Positions 1-9,682 of a stretch of DNA of 64,000 nt are shown one piece after another. The stretch comes from Emiliania huxleyi CCMP1516 (lineage: Eukaryota; Haptophyta; Isochrysidales; Noelaerhabdaceae). The translations under genes were made by a program, and so were the position numbers. Positions within the stretch are counted from its first letter, which is position 1. Each line of letters begins with the position of its first letter. The DNA is taken from assembly GCF_000372725.1 (NCBI RefSeq), contig NW_005198611.1, positions 245,607 through 309,606 of the forward strand, in the 5' to 3' direction. Under the pieces are notes generated by a model. The model did not search any database and was not told where the DNA came from. It saw only the letters and a list, made by a program, of their open reading frames with translations.

Positions 1-422
1 CCTACTCCAAGCTGGTGCCCGCCTCCGAGTCGCTCGAGATCACGGACGCGCTCGCCGGCCAGGCGGGCGCCAGCGGAGCCGCGCTCGAGCGCCTCCGCCA
101 GGACACCTTTCTGCGCGTGCTCAAGCGCCTCCAGAGCAGCGAGCCCGGCCGGTACTTCCAGCCGCCCGTGCCGGCAGACGAGGTCGAGTACTACCGGCAG
201 GTGGACCGCCCGATGTGCCTGGCCGCGGTCCAGTCGGGGCTGGAGGGGTCCAAGTACGCCTCGTGGGCCGCCTTCGAGGCGGACGTCGTGCTCATCTACG
301 GCAATGCCATGGAGTTCAACGAGGAGGACTCGCTCCCCTTCTACCTGGCGCAGATGCTCGAGCACGAGTTCAACGAGGCCAAGGAGCTCGTCCGGCAGGC
401 GCTGCCGGCCGTGCTCGAGTGA
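1..422 (+). CDS. C-terminal part of a bromodomain protein (5' truncated by window edge)
   Basis: The frame is already open at base 3 and runs to a TGA at 420-422, so only the last ~139 residues are visible. From about residue 30 the protein shows the helical pattern of a bromodomain: a hydrophobic first helix (FLRVLKRLQS), the ZA-loop region with YFQPPVPADE and YYRQV..PMCL, then a third helix with VVLIYGNAMEFNEEDS, where the conserved acetyl-lysine-binding Asn would lie in YGNAMEFN. Bromodomains read acetyl-lysine on histones, so a nuclear chromatin role is likely. The bromodomain is at the extreme C-terminus; the upstream domains that would identify the subfamily are outside the window. Confidence 0.7.
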   Translation, partial: YSKLVPASESLEITDALAGQAGASGAALERLRQDTFLRVLKRLQSSEPGRYFQPPVPADEVEYYRQVDRPMCLAAVQSGLEGSKYASWAAFEADVVLIYGNAMEFNEEDSLPFYLAQMLEHEFNEAKELVRQALPAVLE

Positions 423-984
423 GCGACACGCGCGCTCAGGGCGCGGGGGAGAGGCCGCGCCGCGAGAGCAGCACGGGATGGCGAGGGAGTGCCGCTGTTC
501 GTCTCGCACAGCGCGAGAGACACGTTCTCAGATCTCGCCGAGAGTGACACTGCTGTCTCGCTCGTGTCTGCTGAGCCCGACTCACTGAGTCCAAAACCAG
601 AGCGCAAGACGAGCAGAACTGTCACGGATCCGTGAGTGTGTTGTCAGAAGCGACTTGCCCTAGTTGAATCGCGAGTTTTGCTGGCGAGTGGAGGCGTGTG
701 TTTGGTGTCTCTTGCGACGCCGCTCTGCCGAAAGCATGAACGGGTCGGTGAAGGACGCAGCACCAGCAGATCAATATCAATAGTTACAGGGGCGAGAATC
801 AATCTTTCCCGGGTGCCTTACAAACCAGCAGACATAAGTGAGAAGAGATACCCCCTCGGCCTCGGCTCTCGACGCGCACCGTCCACCGACACACGGCGCG
901 CACTAACAGAGGACTAGTCAGCAGAGCGCCCACACTCAATCAATACATTCCGACGTTTCAGCGGGGTGGCCGTGGACCTGTGTT
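423..984. other. intergenic between convergent genes
   Basis: This is the presumed 3' UTR space between the bromodomain gene (+) and the membrane-protein gene (-). GC falls compared with the coding flanks, especially from 560 to 960. I see no convincing gene, RNA or repeat. Confidence 0.5.
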
Positions 985-2632
985 TTATGGCCTCTCCTCC
1001 TCGAGCCCCTCGAGGCTCGCCGCACTCGCGCGGCGGGAGAGGCTTCCCCGCGCCGCAGCCTGGAGCCGGGTCGCTGCGTCAGTCTGCTGTGCCGACGGCA
1101 CGAGCCCGTCAAACAGCTCCAGCAGCCTCGTTATCACGGTCGGCTGCCTGGGCGGCTTGTTGCCCTGCAGCTGATCGAGCAGCTTCGCGCTGCTGCTGGC
1201 GCTGGAGGCTTGGTCGGTGCCCGCCGTGTCGGTGTGCACGCTCTCCTCCTCGAGGTGGCGGATCACCTCACTCGCGCGGCTGTGGCCGGCGGCCAGGGCC
1301 TTGCGCCGCGAGGCGGCGGTCTTGGCGCCCGGCTCCGAGTGTGGGTGCAGCCGGGACGTCACCTTGGCGGGCGGCGACAGCCTCGCTCCGCCCGTGGACT
1401 GGCTCGCGGCGGGGCGGGAGGGCTCGAGCGGCGTCTTGATTGGGTGGCACGACGGGGGGCCGGACTTGGACGAGCCCGACCGGGCCTCCTCCTCCTCCTC
1501 CTCCTCCCCCTCCTCCTGCGGGCCTGCGGGGAGGGGACTCCCGAGCTGCAGCCAGCTGCTCTGCGCTGCGGCGGGCCCCTTGACGTGCGGGTCCGCCTCG
1601 GCGCACGTCGCCTTGCGCCTCTTGCGCCGCGTCTCGACCTGCTGCGCGCGGCGCGTCGCCTTTGCGGTCGAGGCGAAGCCGACCCACCGCTCGAGGTAGT
1701 GGTGCGCCTACGGAGGGTTCGGGGACGGGTCAGGGAAGGCTCTCCGTGCCGACCTTGCCGCTCGAGGGAGTGTGGAGGGAGGTGCGGCCTTATGCGGAGC
1801 CATCCCTCGCGCGATGCTCGCGCGGTTGTAGCCGCCCCGAGCCGCCTCGAAGCCCCACTTTGGCCTGACGAGCGCGACGCCGCCCGAGGAGACGTAGGCG
1901 AAGGTGCCCGTCTCCGCCGCCTCGGGAGGCAGGTAGAGGTCCTCCGCCAGCGCGGAGATCTGCTTGTACGCCCGGCGTAGCACCCACAGCACAGCCACCG
2001 CCGTGGGCAGAGACGCGTGCGGCTGCCACGAGGCGAGGATCCACGAGACGACCGAGCAGATGAAGAAGAGGAGGCCCTGCGCAAAGTGGTGCAGCGCCTC
2101 GTTGCTCTGGACCGCAAAGTGCGCCGTCGCCGTCGTGACGGCCTGCTCGTTTGGGCCCTTGAGGGCGAGCCCTGCGCCGAGGATGGTGGTGACCGCGGCG
2201 ATAGACATGCACCAAAGGTGAAAGACCATTCCCACCGCCGAGGTTTTCAGGTGCAGCACGCTCAGCAGCTGCACCAGCCACGAGGCCCAGCTCCAGCCCA
2301 AGACGCCTTGGTCGTCCGGGTCGTCGCCGGGCTCCAGGCCGAGGGCCAGGCGGGCGCCGTAAGGCAGCAGGCCATCCTCGGGCGCCGACAGCTCGTGGCT
2401 GCTAAGGTTTGCAAACGAGAACCCCGCGAGCAGCGCGGCGTACTGGCCGATCATCGCCAAGTTCTCCTGGTGTGGAGAGGGCGGTGGCGGCGTGGGAGGC
2501 GGCGGTGGAGGGGCGGCGGCGGCGTGGGCGGCGGCGACGGTCCTGATAGAATCCGAGCTCCTTTTCCTGCACGCGCAGCAGGTCGACTCCAAGCCGCGCC
2601 TTCAGCTCGTCCTTGTCGGCTTGCAGCGTCAT
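985..2632 (-). CDS. four-helix membrane protein with C-terminal IQ motif (possibly Orai-like)
   Basis: Start ATG at 2632 gives MTLQADKDELKARL, an amphipathic N-terminal segment. After a first intron (boundaries unresolved, about 2470-2540) come hydrophobic segments: IGQYAALLAGFSFANL, WLVQLLSVLHLK...VFHLWCMSIAAVTTILGAGL, HFAQGLLFFICSVVSWIL and LPTAVAVLWVL. A second intron (1708-1788) needs a GC donor (AAG|GCCGCA) and ends CCGTAG. The last exon (1707-985) codes for a basic stretch, an acidic run and an IQ-like motif (TRLQAAARGSLSRR), a possible calmodulin-binding site. The short ALLAGF helix followed by three more helices recalls Orai/CRAC channels, but the similarity is weak; a generic four-TM protein is equally possible. 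Confidence 0.55.
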
Positions 2633-2695
2633 CAGCGAAAGAGCCGCGCCGGAGGAGACGCTGTGGGTGAAAGAAACGCTCTTCGTGGACTTTAA

Positions 2696-2739
2696 GGGAC
2701 GTGTCTGTCCTCGACCCAGCCCTGCTTGGGATGTCCGTT
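2696..2739 (+). repeat. left arm of inverted repeat flanking the MBD4-like gene
   Basis: The stretch starting GGGACGTGTCTGTCC and ending ATGTCCGTT recurs in inverse orientation at 4747-4792 with one 1-bp indel. The two arms enclose a 2-kb segment holding a GA microsatellite and the complete MBD4-like gene. Confidence 0.75.
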
Positions 2740-2897
2740 TATTTATTGGTGGACTTAAGGAGCGTTGTAGATCCCTGGGCGAGGGGTAAACCGAGATGTA
2801 TACGGTGTGAAGCGAATGCACCGAACACAAGCCCACGTAGAGACCTAGAGAGTAGAGTGGGGGCGTACGCACGTTTTCTGTCGGCGCCAGGTACTCA

Positions 2898-2902
2898 GAG
2901 AG

Positions 2903-2957
<55 letters not shown>

Positions 2958-2995
2958 GGAGAGAGAGAGAGAGCTGAGAGAGCTGAGAGAGAGTT
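2898..2995 (+). repeat. (GA)n microsatellite
   Basis: A nearly pure AG/GA dinucleotide tract, degenerating to GAGCTGAGA units at its right end. It lies beyond the 3' end of the MBD4-like gene. Confidence 0.95.
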
Positions 2996-3129
2996 GGCAA
3001 TCAAACAAATGATTGCTAGTTTGCGTTGTTTTTAAACACTGACACACTTGTGTGTGGCGGGTTGGCCGGGTTGCGTGAGCTGCGCGAGAGCACCAGCTAG
3101 CTTTGTTATTGTTTGGAGGTATTGTATTG

Positions 3130-4671
3130 CTAAACATCCAATGCGAGCAGCCACGAGCGATACCACCGGAGCGCAAAGTCCTCCGGCTGCGTCTCGCGGT
3201 AGCGGCCCTCGCAAAAGATGGCGTGCGCGTCTCGTCCGTACTTCCCCACCCCCGGCAGCGCGTCGGCCCGCGCCCACCCGCCAGCCACAAACGCGGCGGA
3301 GAATGCGACGACCGAGCGCGAGCGCTGCCGGTGGAGTCCGAGCGGGCGGAGGATGGGCTCGACGGCCCCTGGCTCGGCCTCGGCGAGCGAGGGCGCGTCG
3401 GGGAAGGCGTCGAGCAGCCTCGCCATCACCGGGTCCACCTGGAGCCGCGCCAGGCGCGTTGGGGACGGGGCGGCCCGCCTCCCTCCCCCTCCCCTCCTCT
3501 CCCTCTTTGCAGCGGGACCTGCCTGCGCGTCGTCTGGTTGAGGAGGATGCAAGCGAGGAGGAGGGCCCACGGCCGGTCCCAGAGGAGCTCCTTCGGGGCG
3601 GAGGGGAGAGAGGTGAGCGCCCCCTCCCCGCCTGCCCCTCCTCCACACGCTGCCCCTCCCTCTCTCCCGCCGCGCCTCGAGCAAGCCGTATGGAGAGCGC
3701 GGCGGCCGCCAATTCGCCCGCCCGCCCGCGCCCGTCGCGCCGAGAGCCCGCGGCGGCGTCGGCTGCACCGCGCCGGACGGCGGCCGGTCCTTGAAGTAGG
3801 GCGAGGTGACCCGCCGCAAGCCCGCCGCCGCGTCCTCGCTCTCTGCAGAGACCGAGCGCGCCTCGAGCCCTCGCGGCCCTCCTTGCCGCTCGCCGCTTGT
3901 CGAGGGCGAGCCATCGGCAAAGGCGCGCACCGCCGCGCCGACGGAGGCGAAGGTCGCGCCGCTGGGTGAGACGAAGTGCCACGAGGAGGAGGACGAGGTG
4001 GTGGCGCCTGGCGAAGCGGCACACCCCGTGGTCCGCCTCCGCTTGCCGCCCTCCGCGCCATCGCCACGGGCCGGCGAGGAGGAGGCGCCGGCGCCGCTGC
4101 GCACACGCTCCACGCGCCAGCCGTCCAGGCACGCACCGGTCGCCCCGCGCGCCTCGAGCGCGGCGCGCAGCGACTGCAGCCGGCGCGCCGGCTCGAAGGC
4201 GTCAAAAAAGCAGCCGTAAGCGCAGAGGTGGCGCGGGCCGCAACGGGAAAGGAGCGGACAAGACCCGTCGATCGCCGGCGGGTGAGTCGCGACGGCTGGT
4301 GCTGCGGTCGGCGACGGCGCGGCATCCGGCGACGGTGGCGCTGCCTCTGGCCAGTGCCGTTCGAGCTGGCGGCAGAGCACGGCGGCGTTCCTCCGCGTGT
4401 CGGCGAGCGAGGCGCGAATCGGAGGGAGGGTTGACGCACGCTGCGCCATGCGGCAGGAAATGTTGACGAGCAGCCGATCCAACGTCGTGCGTAGCGTGTG
4501 CAGAGCTGTGACGACTGCGGCGGTCGGCGGTTCACCGACCGAGGACCCAAAGTGACGGTCGAGGCAGCGCAGCAACGTGGCAGCGCTGTCCCGCTGCACA
4601 TCGTAGGCGCCCTTCTCGCTCGCAGCGGCACGGAAGGATTGGAGGGCGCGAGCGACGTCCGACGCGGACAT
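3130..4671 (-). CDS. MBD4: MBD4-like methyl-CpG-binding mismatch DNA glycosylase
   Basis: Joined as 4671-3676, 3590-3519 and 3438-3130, it gives 458 residues in phase. Residues ~183-254 resemble a methyl-CpG-binding domain: DGWRVERVRSG, a ~35-residue Ser/Arg-rich insertion, then WHFVSPSGATFASVGAAV. The C-terminal third is the HhH-GPD glycosylase: WRPPRSPYGLLEELLW, LLLACILLNQTTR, EPILRPLGL, then LPGVGKYGRDAHAIFC, where the Asp after KYGR matches the catalytic Asp of MBD4. Family members excise T or U from G mispairs arising by deamination of 5-methylcytosine. Intron 1 (3591-3675) has a GC donor (GAG|GCGCGG); intron 2 (3439-3518) is GT-AG. Residues 1-110 are helical and unassigned. The gene lies between inverted repeats at 2697 and 4747. 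Confidence 0.85.
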   Translation of the reverse strand: MSASDVARALQSFRAAASEKGAYDVQRDSAATLLRCLDRHFGSSVGEPPTAAVVTALHTLRTTLDRLLVNISCRMAQRASTLPPIRASLADTRRNAAVLCRQLERHWPEAAPPSPDAAPSPTAAPAVATHPPAIDGSCPLLSRCGPRHLCAYGCFFDAFEPARRLQSLRAALEARGATGACLDGWRVERVRSGAGASSSPARGDGAEGGKRRRTTGCAASPGATTSSSSSWHFVSPSGATFASVGAAVRAFADGSPSTSGERQGGPRGLEARSVSAESEDAAAGLRRVTSPYFKDRPPSGAVQPTPPRALGATGAGGRANWRPPRSPYGLLEARRERGRGSVWRRGRRGGGAHLSPLRPEGAPLGPAVGPPPRLHPPQPDDAQAGPAAKRERRGGGGRRAAPSPTRLARLQVDPVMARLLDAFPDAPSLAEAEPGAVEPILRPLGLHRQRSRSVVAFSAAFVAGGWARADALPGVGKYGRDAHAIFCEGRYRETQPEDFALRWYRSWLLALDV

Positions 4672-4746
4672 AGTCCCAGGCGCCGACCGCAAAGCTGCTG
4701 TTGCTGAAAAAGAAAGAAAAAGCGGGTTGGATGTGAGGCTGAATAC

Positions 4747-4792
4747 AACGGACATCCCAAGCTAGGGCTGGGTCGAGGACAGACACGTCCCC
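4747..4792 (-). repeat. right arm of inverted repeat flanking the MBD4-like gene
   Basis: Reverse complement of 2696-2739 with a single 1-bp indel. It lies about 75 bp upstream of the MBD4-like start codon, so it may fall in its promoter or 5' UTR. Confidence 0.75.
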
Positions 4793-5034
4793 ACCTTTGC
4801 AGGATTTTGCAAAAGCGAGGGGGGAGGGCCTGAGGGACTGGGAGTCAGGCAAAATTTCTTGTTCTGGTACCATTATTTCTTTTCTAGAAACCAATACACC
4901 TAAGAAACAGCGGAAAAAGTCCAACTCGAGGTACTCGTCGACGGTAAATTGGATTGGTATAAAAACGGCGACCCCCGCGCAAGTGTGCGAGACGACCTAT
5001 CGCCGAGGGGTTGCTGTGGCTGCGCCGCGACGGA

Positions 5035-6018
5035 ATGGACATTGCGGTCGCCGAGCCGTTGCTCAAGTGGTGCCGAGAGAGCGGCTGGCACCCTCTGGAC
5101 ATACTGCCTCTCCTCGGTATCGCTCGCGGCTGGCACGTGCTCAGCGCCGCCGCCCATGGGAGCCCCTACGTCTGGCGCGGACTGTCTCAGACGCATCCCG
5201 CAGAGGTGGAACTACACCGCGCCTACCTCGAATATGCGCGGCAAGTCGAGCAACTTCGCGAGAGCTTGATTTTGTACGCGGCTGTGTGGCGTCCCCACCC
5301 GCTTCAGCTTGGGCGCCCAGCCAACCCGGCTGCATCGTGGGTCACAGAGCCTGCGCTGCAGCAGCCTGTGCTGCGGCAGCGTGTCAATCAGCGCCCGCCA
5401 TCATCCACTCCCGATGTCCACCGGTACCTCGAACGGCTCGAGAGGGAGGTCGGCTGTCCTCTGCCGCTTTGCTACGTGGCATTCATGGAGGCCGCCTGCC
5501 AGCCTGAGCTGGAGTCGCAGGGCCAGGACGCCCTCCCGCCGCTCGGGGAGCTAAGGCAGCACATGCACTGGACCGCTCGAACTCGGCCGATGTTTGGCCT
5601 GCCGGGCATGAGCTTTGGGCACGGCGTGCCCGCACCCGGCGAGCCGCGCGAGCTGGGAGCGAGCTCGCCCACCATCAAGCGGACGGAATCAAGCGTGCGC
5701 TTCGAAATCGCCCACATGGGCGAGCAGTCCGACCACCATGGTTTCTTCGTGCACACCGTCTACCTCGAGTGGCGCTTGATCGACGGCGTGGCGGTCTCCA
5801 CCCAATACGTCCTCGCCAAGATCTCCGACTATGACCCCATGGCGCATGCCGACGGAGAAGAGCCGCTGGAGGACGACATTGCGACCTTCGCGACGTTTCA
5901 AGACGTGCTGCAAGAGTGCATGCGCGAGTACATGGTCATGCGCACCAATGACACGGATGGACAACATGAGGCTCGGTTTCGCCTCAGCGACGCCGGCGGC
6001 GGCGCGCAGATTGTCTGA
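5035..6018 (+). CDS. F-box/SUKH-like protein, function unknown
   Basis: A single exon of 327 residues starting at the ATG at 5035. Residues ~10-45 (PLLKWCRESGWHPLDILPLL..ARGWHVLSAAAHGSPYVWRGL) have the spacing of a degenerate F-box, which would bind Skp1 in an SCF ubiquitin ligase. Around residues 130-155 the stretch LERLEREVGCPLPLCYVAFM resembles the first helix of SMI1/KNR4 (SUKH) domains, as in FBXO3-type proteins. The C-terminal 140 residues (FFVHTVYLEWRLIDG, TFATFQDVLQECMREYM) are not recognised. Both domain calls are by eye and weak; the ORF itself looks real from its codon use and length. Confidence 0.6.
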   Translation: MDIAVAEPLLKWCRESGWHPLDILPLLGIARGWHVLSAAAHGSPYVWRGLSQTHPAEVELHRAYLEYARQVEQLRESLILYAAVWRPHPLQLGRPANPAASWVTEPALQQPVLRQRVNQRPPSSTPDVHRYLERLEREVGCPLPLCYVAFMEAACQPELESQGQDALPPLGELRQHMHWTARTRPMFGLPGMSFGHGVPAPGEPRELGASSPTIKRTESSVRFEIAHMGEQSDHHGFFVHTVYLEWRLIDGVAVSTQYVLAKISDYDPMAHADGEEPLEDDIATFATFQDVLQECMREYMVMRTNDTDGQHEARFRLSDAGGGAQIV

Positions 6019-6655
6019 TGAACTGATCGAGCGGCTGATCGCGGAGCAGCCGCTTGCGAGGCTACGGGCAAACTGGATGTAGCCCCCCAGCTCGCCTCAG
6101 GGTGATTGTGTCAGTCGGGAAGCACGCATTCCCATTTGGTGGGCCTGTGGAGGCAGCGCCGACCAGATAGCCCTCACTACAATAGATGACAACACTATAC
6201 AGACTACGCTCTACGGCTTTATTCTATACACCCCTGCAGTGTCTCAGTATATGGTGTGTCGCGCCGTGTCGCTCACCTGAGAGGCTCGAGCCCGTCTGTA
6301 AACTCTGAGATCACACACATGTGTTCAACACGCGAGCGTACGACAAAAACCATATCCGGACGAAAAGAGGAAACCAACCCGCTCAGGGCCAACCCCACAA
6401 ACGCCGCACTGCGTACTGTACGATCGGCGCGCGATCCCCGGGCTGTTGCGAACCGTAGCGAGCATTGCCCATGGGACGGTACAACTTCGCCCGCGAGAGT
6501 GCAGTCCGGACTGGAGTGCGGCTCCGGGCACAACGCCCCGACTAGAAGAGGCGCTCGTCGAGCTGCTGCCCGTGCTCACGGATGCGCGCAGGCATGGCCG
6601 CGCGCGCCGCGCCGCCAACGCGCCGCCGCTGCCGCTGCGCACCTACCGCGCGCGC
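6019..6655. other. intergenic between convergent genes
   Basis: Contains the presumed 3' UTRs of the F-box/SUKH-like gene and the OTU gene. The 6100-6420 part is lower in GC and carries no recognisable feature. Confidence 0.4.
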
Positions 6656-7390
6656 TTAGCGCCCGCGCTGCCGCTTGTTCTGCTCCTCGGCCGCCGCAGG
6701 CGGCGATGCGGCCGTGCAGGTCAGGGTGCGCAGGCGCGGCCACAGCGCCCTCGTCTCCTCCGGGAGCGCCATGATGTCGATGAGCCCGCAGCCGCGGTGG
6801 CGGACGGGCGAGAAGTGCTGCCGCCGCGAGCGGTGGAGGATCAGGCAGCGCGCGGGCGACGTGAGCGCTCCGCCCGGCGAGTCCTGCGCCGACGGCTCGA
6901 TGTCGCCCAGCATCACAAAGCGCGAGTCCTCGCCGCGCGCGTCGTCGCCGCGCCGCCTCCCGCTGCGGCTGCCGGACGAGGGCGCCTGCTCGTCAATTAG
7001 GAGCAGCACCGCGTCGGCGGTCGACGCGACGGTGCGCATCGCGTGCTCGTCGGCCCACAGGCACTTGCCTGCGCCCTCCTCGCTGCCGCGCTTCCGCGCA
7101 AAGGCGCGCACCTCGTCAAGCGTCATCGGCGCGCGGTGGTGGTTGAGCCAGGCAAAGTCCTCCACGCCGGCCGATGCGCACATGCGGTACAGGTCGACAA
7201 TTTCCTCAGTGAGTGAGTCGGCGACCATTTCACGCATCGTCACCGCGCTCTCAAGAGCTGGCGGGCGCGGCGACTCAGGCAGCAGCTTGTCGACGGCATT
7301 GTAAAAGCAGTCGCCATCGGGCGTGACGTTTAGGAGCTCGAACTGGCCAGGTGCGCGGAGCGTGCGCGAGATGCCGTCGGTTCGCGCCAT
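6656..7390 (-). CDS. OTU-family cysteine protease (deubiquitinase-like)
   Basis: A single exon of 244 residues from ATG at 7390. Residues 22-34 (VTPDGDCFYNAVD) match the OTU signature D-G-D-C-F/L with the presumed catalytic Cys28. Downstream, WADEHAMRTVASTADAVLLLID fits the conserved W..E..I..A....V.I..id segment, and a His sits in SRRQHFSPVRH near residue 190 where the catalytic His is expected. OTU proteases cleave ubiquitin from substrates. The C-terminal tail (AAAEEQNKRQRGR) is basic and could be a nuclear localisation signal. Between the two catalytic regions lies a low-complexity loop. No intron is needed. Confidence 0.75.
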   Translation of the reverse strand: MARTDGISRTLRAPGQFELLNVTPDGDCFYNAVDKLLPESPRPPALESAVTMREMVADSLTEEIVDLYRMCASAGVEDFAWLNHHRAPMTLDEVRAFARKRGSEEGAGKCLWADEHAMRTVASTADAVLLLIDEQAPSSGSRSGRRRGDDARGEDSRFVMLGDIEPSAQDSPGGALTSPARCLILHRSRRQHFSPVRHRGCGLIDIMALPEETRALWPRLRTLTCTAASPPAAAEEQNKRQRGR

Positions 7391-7875
7391 ATGTTGATTT
7401 TTGGGTTCCGGCTGCTAGCATAGGAATTCATGGCGTTTCTACGGATGGGGGGTGGGGAGATCGGGCGGAGGGGCCCTGAGTGGCGATGTCGGGTGAGAGT
7501 GTACGTCATGCCTGTGTCTGGTGTTTACTAGCTCCGAGTAGAGGGGGCGTTCCGCCGCTAGGGGACACCCAAAGCGCAGAACCAACCCTCGGGGAACCGT
7601 GCGTGTTTACTTTACGGCCCTTTCCCTGCGAACGCGCACCCCCCCCTAGCTAGGGGTCAGGGCTCTCTAGCCCGTAGCCCGATACCGATCATCCGGCTCG
7701 CTGGGTGCGCTTCTCAGCTCCCTGGCCCTGGATGTGAGGTTAATGACTGCACTCCAAGTGCTCCAAGCTACCGAGCCAGCTGAGAGCTGTCGCTGCCACT
7801 ATCGCTCTCAATCGGGCACTGTCGGGCACGTCCAAGCTCGCCCCCCCCCCCCCCCCCCCCCGGGGGGCGGGGCAG
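7391..7875. repeat. intergenic block of dispersed repeats and a poly-C tract
   Basis: At 7535-7575 is a sequence (GTAGAGGGGGCGTTCCGC) that recurs near 63003. At 7664-7773 is an inverted copy of a repeat whose other orientation (CACTTGGAGTGCAGTCATC) occurs at 17112, 37330 and 60437. A run of ~19 C lies at 7844-7862. The shared blocks suggest non-autonomous repeats; I could not define termini or target duplications. Confidence 0.7.
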
Positions 7876-8900
7876 TTACACTGTAGGGATCCTGTACATC
7901 TCGATTGCCGACGCCGCCACCATCTCCAGGCTCTCCACAACCTGCGCGGCAGTGCCCGCGCCGGTCTGGGTCTTCCGCTGCTCGCGCCGCTGCACCATCT
8001 GCCAATCTTTGCCCCCGCGTGGAGAATCGAAGATGCTCGCGACCATGGTGGAGGAGGCCTTCACCGGCGCTCCCGCGACCTCGTTCGCCCTGAGAGCCGC
8101 CTCGTCGAAGGCTCCCCGCTCCTTCGCGGCCTGTTGCGCCCGCACCACCTCCATCGCGTTCGCCGTCTGCGAGTTGAGCTTCCCGGTCCACCCCCGCCAG
8201 CACCACCTCCGCCAACGCCGCCGGATCCCTTACCAGCGCCCTTGCCGGTGCCCTTGCCGGTGCCCTTGCCAGACATGCCGCCCATACTTCTCATGAGTGC
8301 CGTCACGCGCGCGTCGCTCGAGGTCGCGCCGTTGGACACCGGGTCGGAATTGCCGAACAGCTCCGTGTTCTGCTCGGCCTCGTCCAGCTCGGAAAACTCG
8401 ATCAACGAGGCGCAGTAGTCACTGATCCCCCCCGTGCCCGACGAGGAGAGGCCGATCGCGCGTGAGCCCGTGAGCACGTCGAGCATCGTGCTCGAGATGT
8501 TCCTCCGCCTCGTCAGGATGCACGTCGACGCTTGCGCATTGAGCGTGGCCACCTCCGCCTGCAGCGCGGCAATCGTACGAAGAGCTTCGCCCATCTCAAT
8601 GAGCTCGTCGTCCGGCGGGAGGCTGGCGAAGTTGAGCTTGCGCGAGGGCTCTGTGAGCTCCTTCCTCTTTATCTGCGCCTGGTGCACATTCTCCGCAATG
8701 AGCTGCGCGGTCTTTGCCCCGAGCTGCGCCTCAAACGCCGCGTCCTTGGCCGCATCCTGGCATGACAAGGATGACGAGCCTTCATCGCCGATCGAGTAGC
8801 CCACGCCGATTCCCACGCCGAACCCGACGACGAGCGCGCAAATCGCGGCTGCGATGGCCGTGCCGCCGCCGCCGCCCTTGCTGGGGGCCACGGCTGCCAT
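7876..8900 (-). CDS. single-pass membrane-anchored protein, unknown
   Basis: ATG at 8900 starts MAAVAPSKGGGGGTA followed by a Gly-rich hydrophobic segment (AIAAAICALVVGFGVGIGVGYS) that should anchor the protein in a membrane with a short N-terminal tail. Residues 40-130 are charged and predicted helical (ELIEMGEALRTIAALQAEVATL looks like coiled coil). A KGTGKGTGKGAGKGSGG repeat follows at ~210. A small intron somewhere between 8180 and 8240 is needed to enter the second frame (TANAMEVVRAQQAAKERG) that ends in IEMYRIPTV at 7876; the exact splice sites are ambiguous. No family is recognised. Confidence 0.5.
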
Positions 8901-9682
8901 GTCTGTTACAGCGACAGGCCGCTGATGCGTGATGGGGGTACAATGGGCTCAACATACACGTTGGAACAAGGCGTCGAAAATGTCCCCAAAACGCGTTCTA
9001 CCGTATTCAACAACAACGTATTCCAAGAGCTGCACACGGATAAAAAAGTAACGGAAAAAACTCTTTCCAGGTGTGTTCGGGCTCCAGACATACACACTCA
9101 TTAATACACCTCGCGGGTGTGCATGTATGTTCGCCGATTTTTAGCAATACCAAACAACTCTAACACTCACACGTAATTGTTATGTTCGTAAGAGCCACAC
9201 ACACACCGCCTTCGTTCGTACTACGTACACTCAAAAGGTCCGCCTCCGGGTGTGTTCGAGTGACTGACCGCGACGGCCGGCCTGTCGAAGCACGAAGGCG
9301 GACGCGCGAGAGGCAAGCTGGAGACGCTCGAGCCGCCCACCGGCCACCGCGGGCGGACCAGCTGGCGGCGCTATCGACGTGCACGGCGTGACCGAGACGG
9401 CCGGCCTGTTGTTGCGCAAACCCTCTCCCCCTGCCTCGGTGGCTGGTGTGTGCGCGCGCAACGCAGAACCCATCTCCTCGCTCCGCGGCGGGCTCCGACA
9501 TCCGCGGTACGAGATCTCTCGGCTCGCCCCCCCGCCCCCCCCCCGCCCCCCCGCTCCTCCACAGCTATTTTCGAGCCTTTTTGTTTCTCTACGACGACAT
9601 CACATGTCGTCCTAGTGTTATCATCACATACACGTATCTCACTCCCCAAACCACACGAGGGCTGAGACGACGTGTCTCACTC
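8901..9682. other. intergenic with one dispersed repeat
   Basis: Lower-GC DNA upstream of the membrane-anchored gene and downstream of the F-box gene. It holds the repeat copy at 9133-9178 and a C-rich run at 9530-9556. No gene seen. Confidence 0.5.
9133..9178 (+). repeat. dispersed repeat (family with TTTTTAGCAATACCAAAC core)
   Basis: The core ATTTTTAGCAATACCAAAC followed by AACTCTAACACTCACA also occurs at 36283-36332 (+), 37632-37690 (+) and inverted at 54207-54253. At 36283 it abuts the 3' side of a degenerate mobile-element ORF, so it may be an element terminus. Confidence 0.75.

Noticed and set aside
2701..3012. ORF through the GA microsatellite
   Set aside because: Encodes only alternating Glu-Arg from the repeat; no support.
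3426..4760. Second long minus-strand ORF overlapping MBD4
   Set aside because: Only its last part (ELLWDRPWALLLACILLNQTT) is real and is used as exon 2; the rest is a low-complexity shadow.
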